A stretch of 13,831 bases of DNA from Sulfurimonas sp. (GTDB taxonomy: Bacteria > Campylobacterota > Campylobacteria > Campylobacterales > Sulfurimonadaceae). The notes beneath the pieces are model-generated. The model was not told the DNA's origin. It saw only the letters and a list, made by a program, of their open reading frames with translations, and searched no databases. A program made the translations under genes and the position numbers. How positions within the stretch are numbered: the first letter of the stretch is position 1; each line of letters begins with the position of its first letter. Below are positions 12,486-13,831 of this stretch, in pieces. The stretch spans positions 1 through 13,831 of the forward strand of contig JAMOMX010000153.1 in NCBI GenBank assembly GCA_027066935.1, given 5' to 3'.

Positions 12486-13831
12486 TTAATCTCCCTTCTC
12501 TACATTTAATGGTAATTTTGTTAAATTTTTAGGTTTAATTAACCAAAAGTTTCTAACCTCTACTCTAAAGTTTTCAAGTAACTCTTTGGCTTTTTTACTA
12601 CCTGTCTCAGCTACATAATTTTTTAGTAATTTTTTTAGATAGTGTCTAGCTTCATCTCCATCATCTGTATCAATTCTACCAGCTTCAACAAGTTCACGGT
12701 TTACATTTTCAACAAAAGTATGATCTTTATCATATACAAAACTAATACCACCAGTCATTCCTGCACCAAAATTTATACCTGTTCGACCAAGGATAACTAC
12801 TACACCACCAGTCATATACTCACAAGCATTATCTCCAGTGCCCTCAACTACAGCTAAAGCACCAGAGTTACGAACAGCAAAACGCTCCCCTACACTTCCA
12901 GATATATAAAGCTTACCTCCAGTGGCACCATAAAGACATGTATTTCCACCAGCAGCATATACCTCACCCTCATTTTTAGATTTTATAATAACCTTACCAC
13001 CATGCATCCCTTTACAAATGTAATCATTTGCTACGCCATCTAAGTAAATTGATACACCGTGAATCAAAAATGCTCCTAATGCTTGACCAGCAGTTCCAGA
13101 TAGATTAATCTCTATAGTGTTCGCTTTTAGCCCCTCATCACCGTAATATTGAGCGATTTCACCAGACACTAAAGCTCCAAAGCTTCTATTTACATTAGTA
13201 ATTTGGCGCTCAATTTTTATGGGATGCTCAGGGTACTTAATAGCGGTCATTGCTTCTTTTAAGACACCTTTTTCAAAAACATTATCATCAAATGGATGGT
13301 TATATTTTTGTTGATGTGTATTAATCCCATCTTCTTGATGCAAAATTGAAGAAAAATTAAATTTTTTAGCAAATTCATCATCTTTTACTTTAAGAATATC
13401 ATTTTGACCTATCATCTCCTCCATAGTCTTATAACCTAATTCTGCCATTATAGAGCGAATATCTTCAGCAATAAATGTAAAGTAATTTATAATTTGATCT
13501 ACATGTCCTTTAAAGAAATCCTCACGAAGTTTCTCATTTTGTGTAGCAATTCCAACTGAACATTTATTTACATGACAAATTCTAAGCATTTTACAACCAA
13601 CAATCGTAAGGACGCTAGTACCAAAGGCATAAGATTCTGCACCTAAAAGTGCGGCTTTTACAACATCTAATCCAGTTTTTAATCCACCATCAGTTTGAAG
13701 CTCAACAAGACCACGAAGGTTGTTTGCTTTTAAAGCATTATGAGCTTCACTAAGACCGAGTTCCCAAGGATTTCCTGCAAACTTTATAGATGTAAGTGGA
13801 GCAGCACCAGTACCACCATCACCACCAGAGA
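12486..13831 (-). CDS. gltB: Glutamate synthase (NADPH) large subunit GltB, C-terminal part
   Basis: The frame is open from the right edge (first full codon 13829-13827), so the ATG at 13589 is internal; about 447 residues of a subunit of about 1,500 are present. The fragment opens with SGGDGGTGAAP of the FMN synthase domain, then ELQTDGGLKTG and the 3Fe-4S ligands Cys79, Cys85, Cys90 (CKMLRICHVNKC, fragment numbering). The last part is the GXGXG beta-helix domain (for example LSGTAGQALGAF, YICKGMHGGKVII, LYGATGGKLYISGSVGERFA and GRTGINFGAGMTGG). GltB hydrolyses glutamine, channels ammonia to 2-oxoglutarate and reduces the imine. The stop is 2 bases before gltD, as in a gltBD operon. The N-terminal glutaminase lies outside the window. 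Confidence 0.97.
   Translation of the reverse strand, partial: SGGDGGTGAAPLTSIKFAGNPWELGLSEAHNALKANNLRGLVELQTDGGLKTGLDVVKAALLGAESYAFGTSVLTIVGCKMLRICHVNKCSVGIATQNEKLREDFFKGHVDQIINYFTFIAEDIRSIMAELGYKTMEEMIGQNDILKVKDDEFAKKFNFSSILHQEDGINTHQQKYNHPFDDNVFEKGVLKEAMTAIKYPEHPIKIERQITNVNRSFGALVSGEIAQYYGDEGLKANTIEINLSGTAGQALGAFLIHGVSIYLDGVANDYICKGMHGGKVIIKSKNEGEVYAAGGNTCLYGATGGKLYISGSVGERFAVRNSGALAVVEGTGDNACEYMTGGVVVILGRTGINFGAGMTGGISFVYDKDHTFVENVNRELVEAGRIDTDDGDEARHYLKKLLKNYVAETGSKKAKELLENFRVEVRNFWLIKPKNLTKLPLNVEKGD
12491..12497 (-). promoter_or_regulatory. Strong ribosome binding site of gltD inside the gltB 3' end
   Basis: AAGGGAG on the minus strand lies in the last codons of gltB, seven bases before the gltD ATG at 12483. 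It explains how gltD is translated with only a 2-base gap from gltB and supports the chosen start. Confidence 0.75.

Noticed and set aside
12642..12857. Plus-strand open frame of about 71 codons
   Set aside because: Antisense to gltB; Ser/Thr/Ile-rich with no start signal.
12486..13589. gltB fragment read as a separate 367-residue protein starting at the internal ATG
   Set aside because: The frame stays open upstream to the window edge with clear FMN-domain sequence and a Cys ligand before this ATG.
1..13831. Defence island, prophage, biosynthetic cluster or mobile element
   Set aside because: No transposase, integrase, toxin-antitoxin pair, CRISPR repeat or composition break was seen; the genes are core functions in tight co-directional runs.

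Overview
The window is an AT-rich, gene-dense chromosomal segment. All supported protein-coding genes lie on the minus strand, so transcription runs from right to left. Gene content and order point to Campylobacterota (the former Epsilonproteobacteria), probably a free-living Sulfurimonas-like or Arcobacter-like lineage. The grounds are the neighbours rpoN-lptB-tsaE-S4 gene, a FliO with a large periplasmic domain next to FliN, and an accD/rlmH/dksA/membrane protein/dus run that, from memory, resembles the order in Campylobacter jejuni. The genus is an inference. I see no mobile element, CRISPR array, tRNA or rRNA gene, and no gene-free stretch as long as 300 bases; the longest gaps are about 110-120 bases.

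Layout in the direction of transcription (right to left): (1) 13831-11101, the end of gltB and all of gltD, the two subunits of NADPH-dependent glutamate synthase. (2) 10979-10203, a secreted pentapeptide-repeat protein with its own promoter-like site. (3) 10124-4756, a tightly packed run behind a good -10 box: accD, a short ThiE-like gene, rlmH, dksA, an unknown membrane protein, a dus gene and an unknown 385-residue protein with a PD-(D/E)XK-like core. accD and dksA both start with TTG, each placed by a clear ribosome binding site. (4) 4647-2982, a flagellar/chemotaxis trio joined by ATGA overlaps: a CheX-like phosphatase, FliN and FliO. (5) 2860-1, an S4 RNA-binding protein, trpD, tsaE, lptB and the N-terminal third of rpoN, all overlapping or within 2 bases.

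The genes mix housekeeping roles: nitrogen assimilation (gltBD), fatty acid synthesis (accD), RNA modification and translation (rlmH, dus, tsaE, S4 protein), transcriptional control (dksA, rpoN), outer-membrane biogenesis (lptB) and motility. There is a possible link across the window. rpoN encodes sigma-54, which drives many flagellar genes in this phylum, and a near-consensus sigma-54 site lies in the gap just downstream of fliO. It points the 'wrong' way, into the antisense strand of fliO, and is followed by a well-formed ribosome binding site and a 12-codon ORF. The best leads for novelty are that antisense unit, the PD-(D/E)XK-like protein with its altered E-x-T motif, the split CheX + FliN pair, an inverted repeat covering a stop codon and an adjacent promoter, and A10 tracts inside fliO and dus. 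Overall this is core genome rather than an obvious new system.
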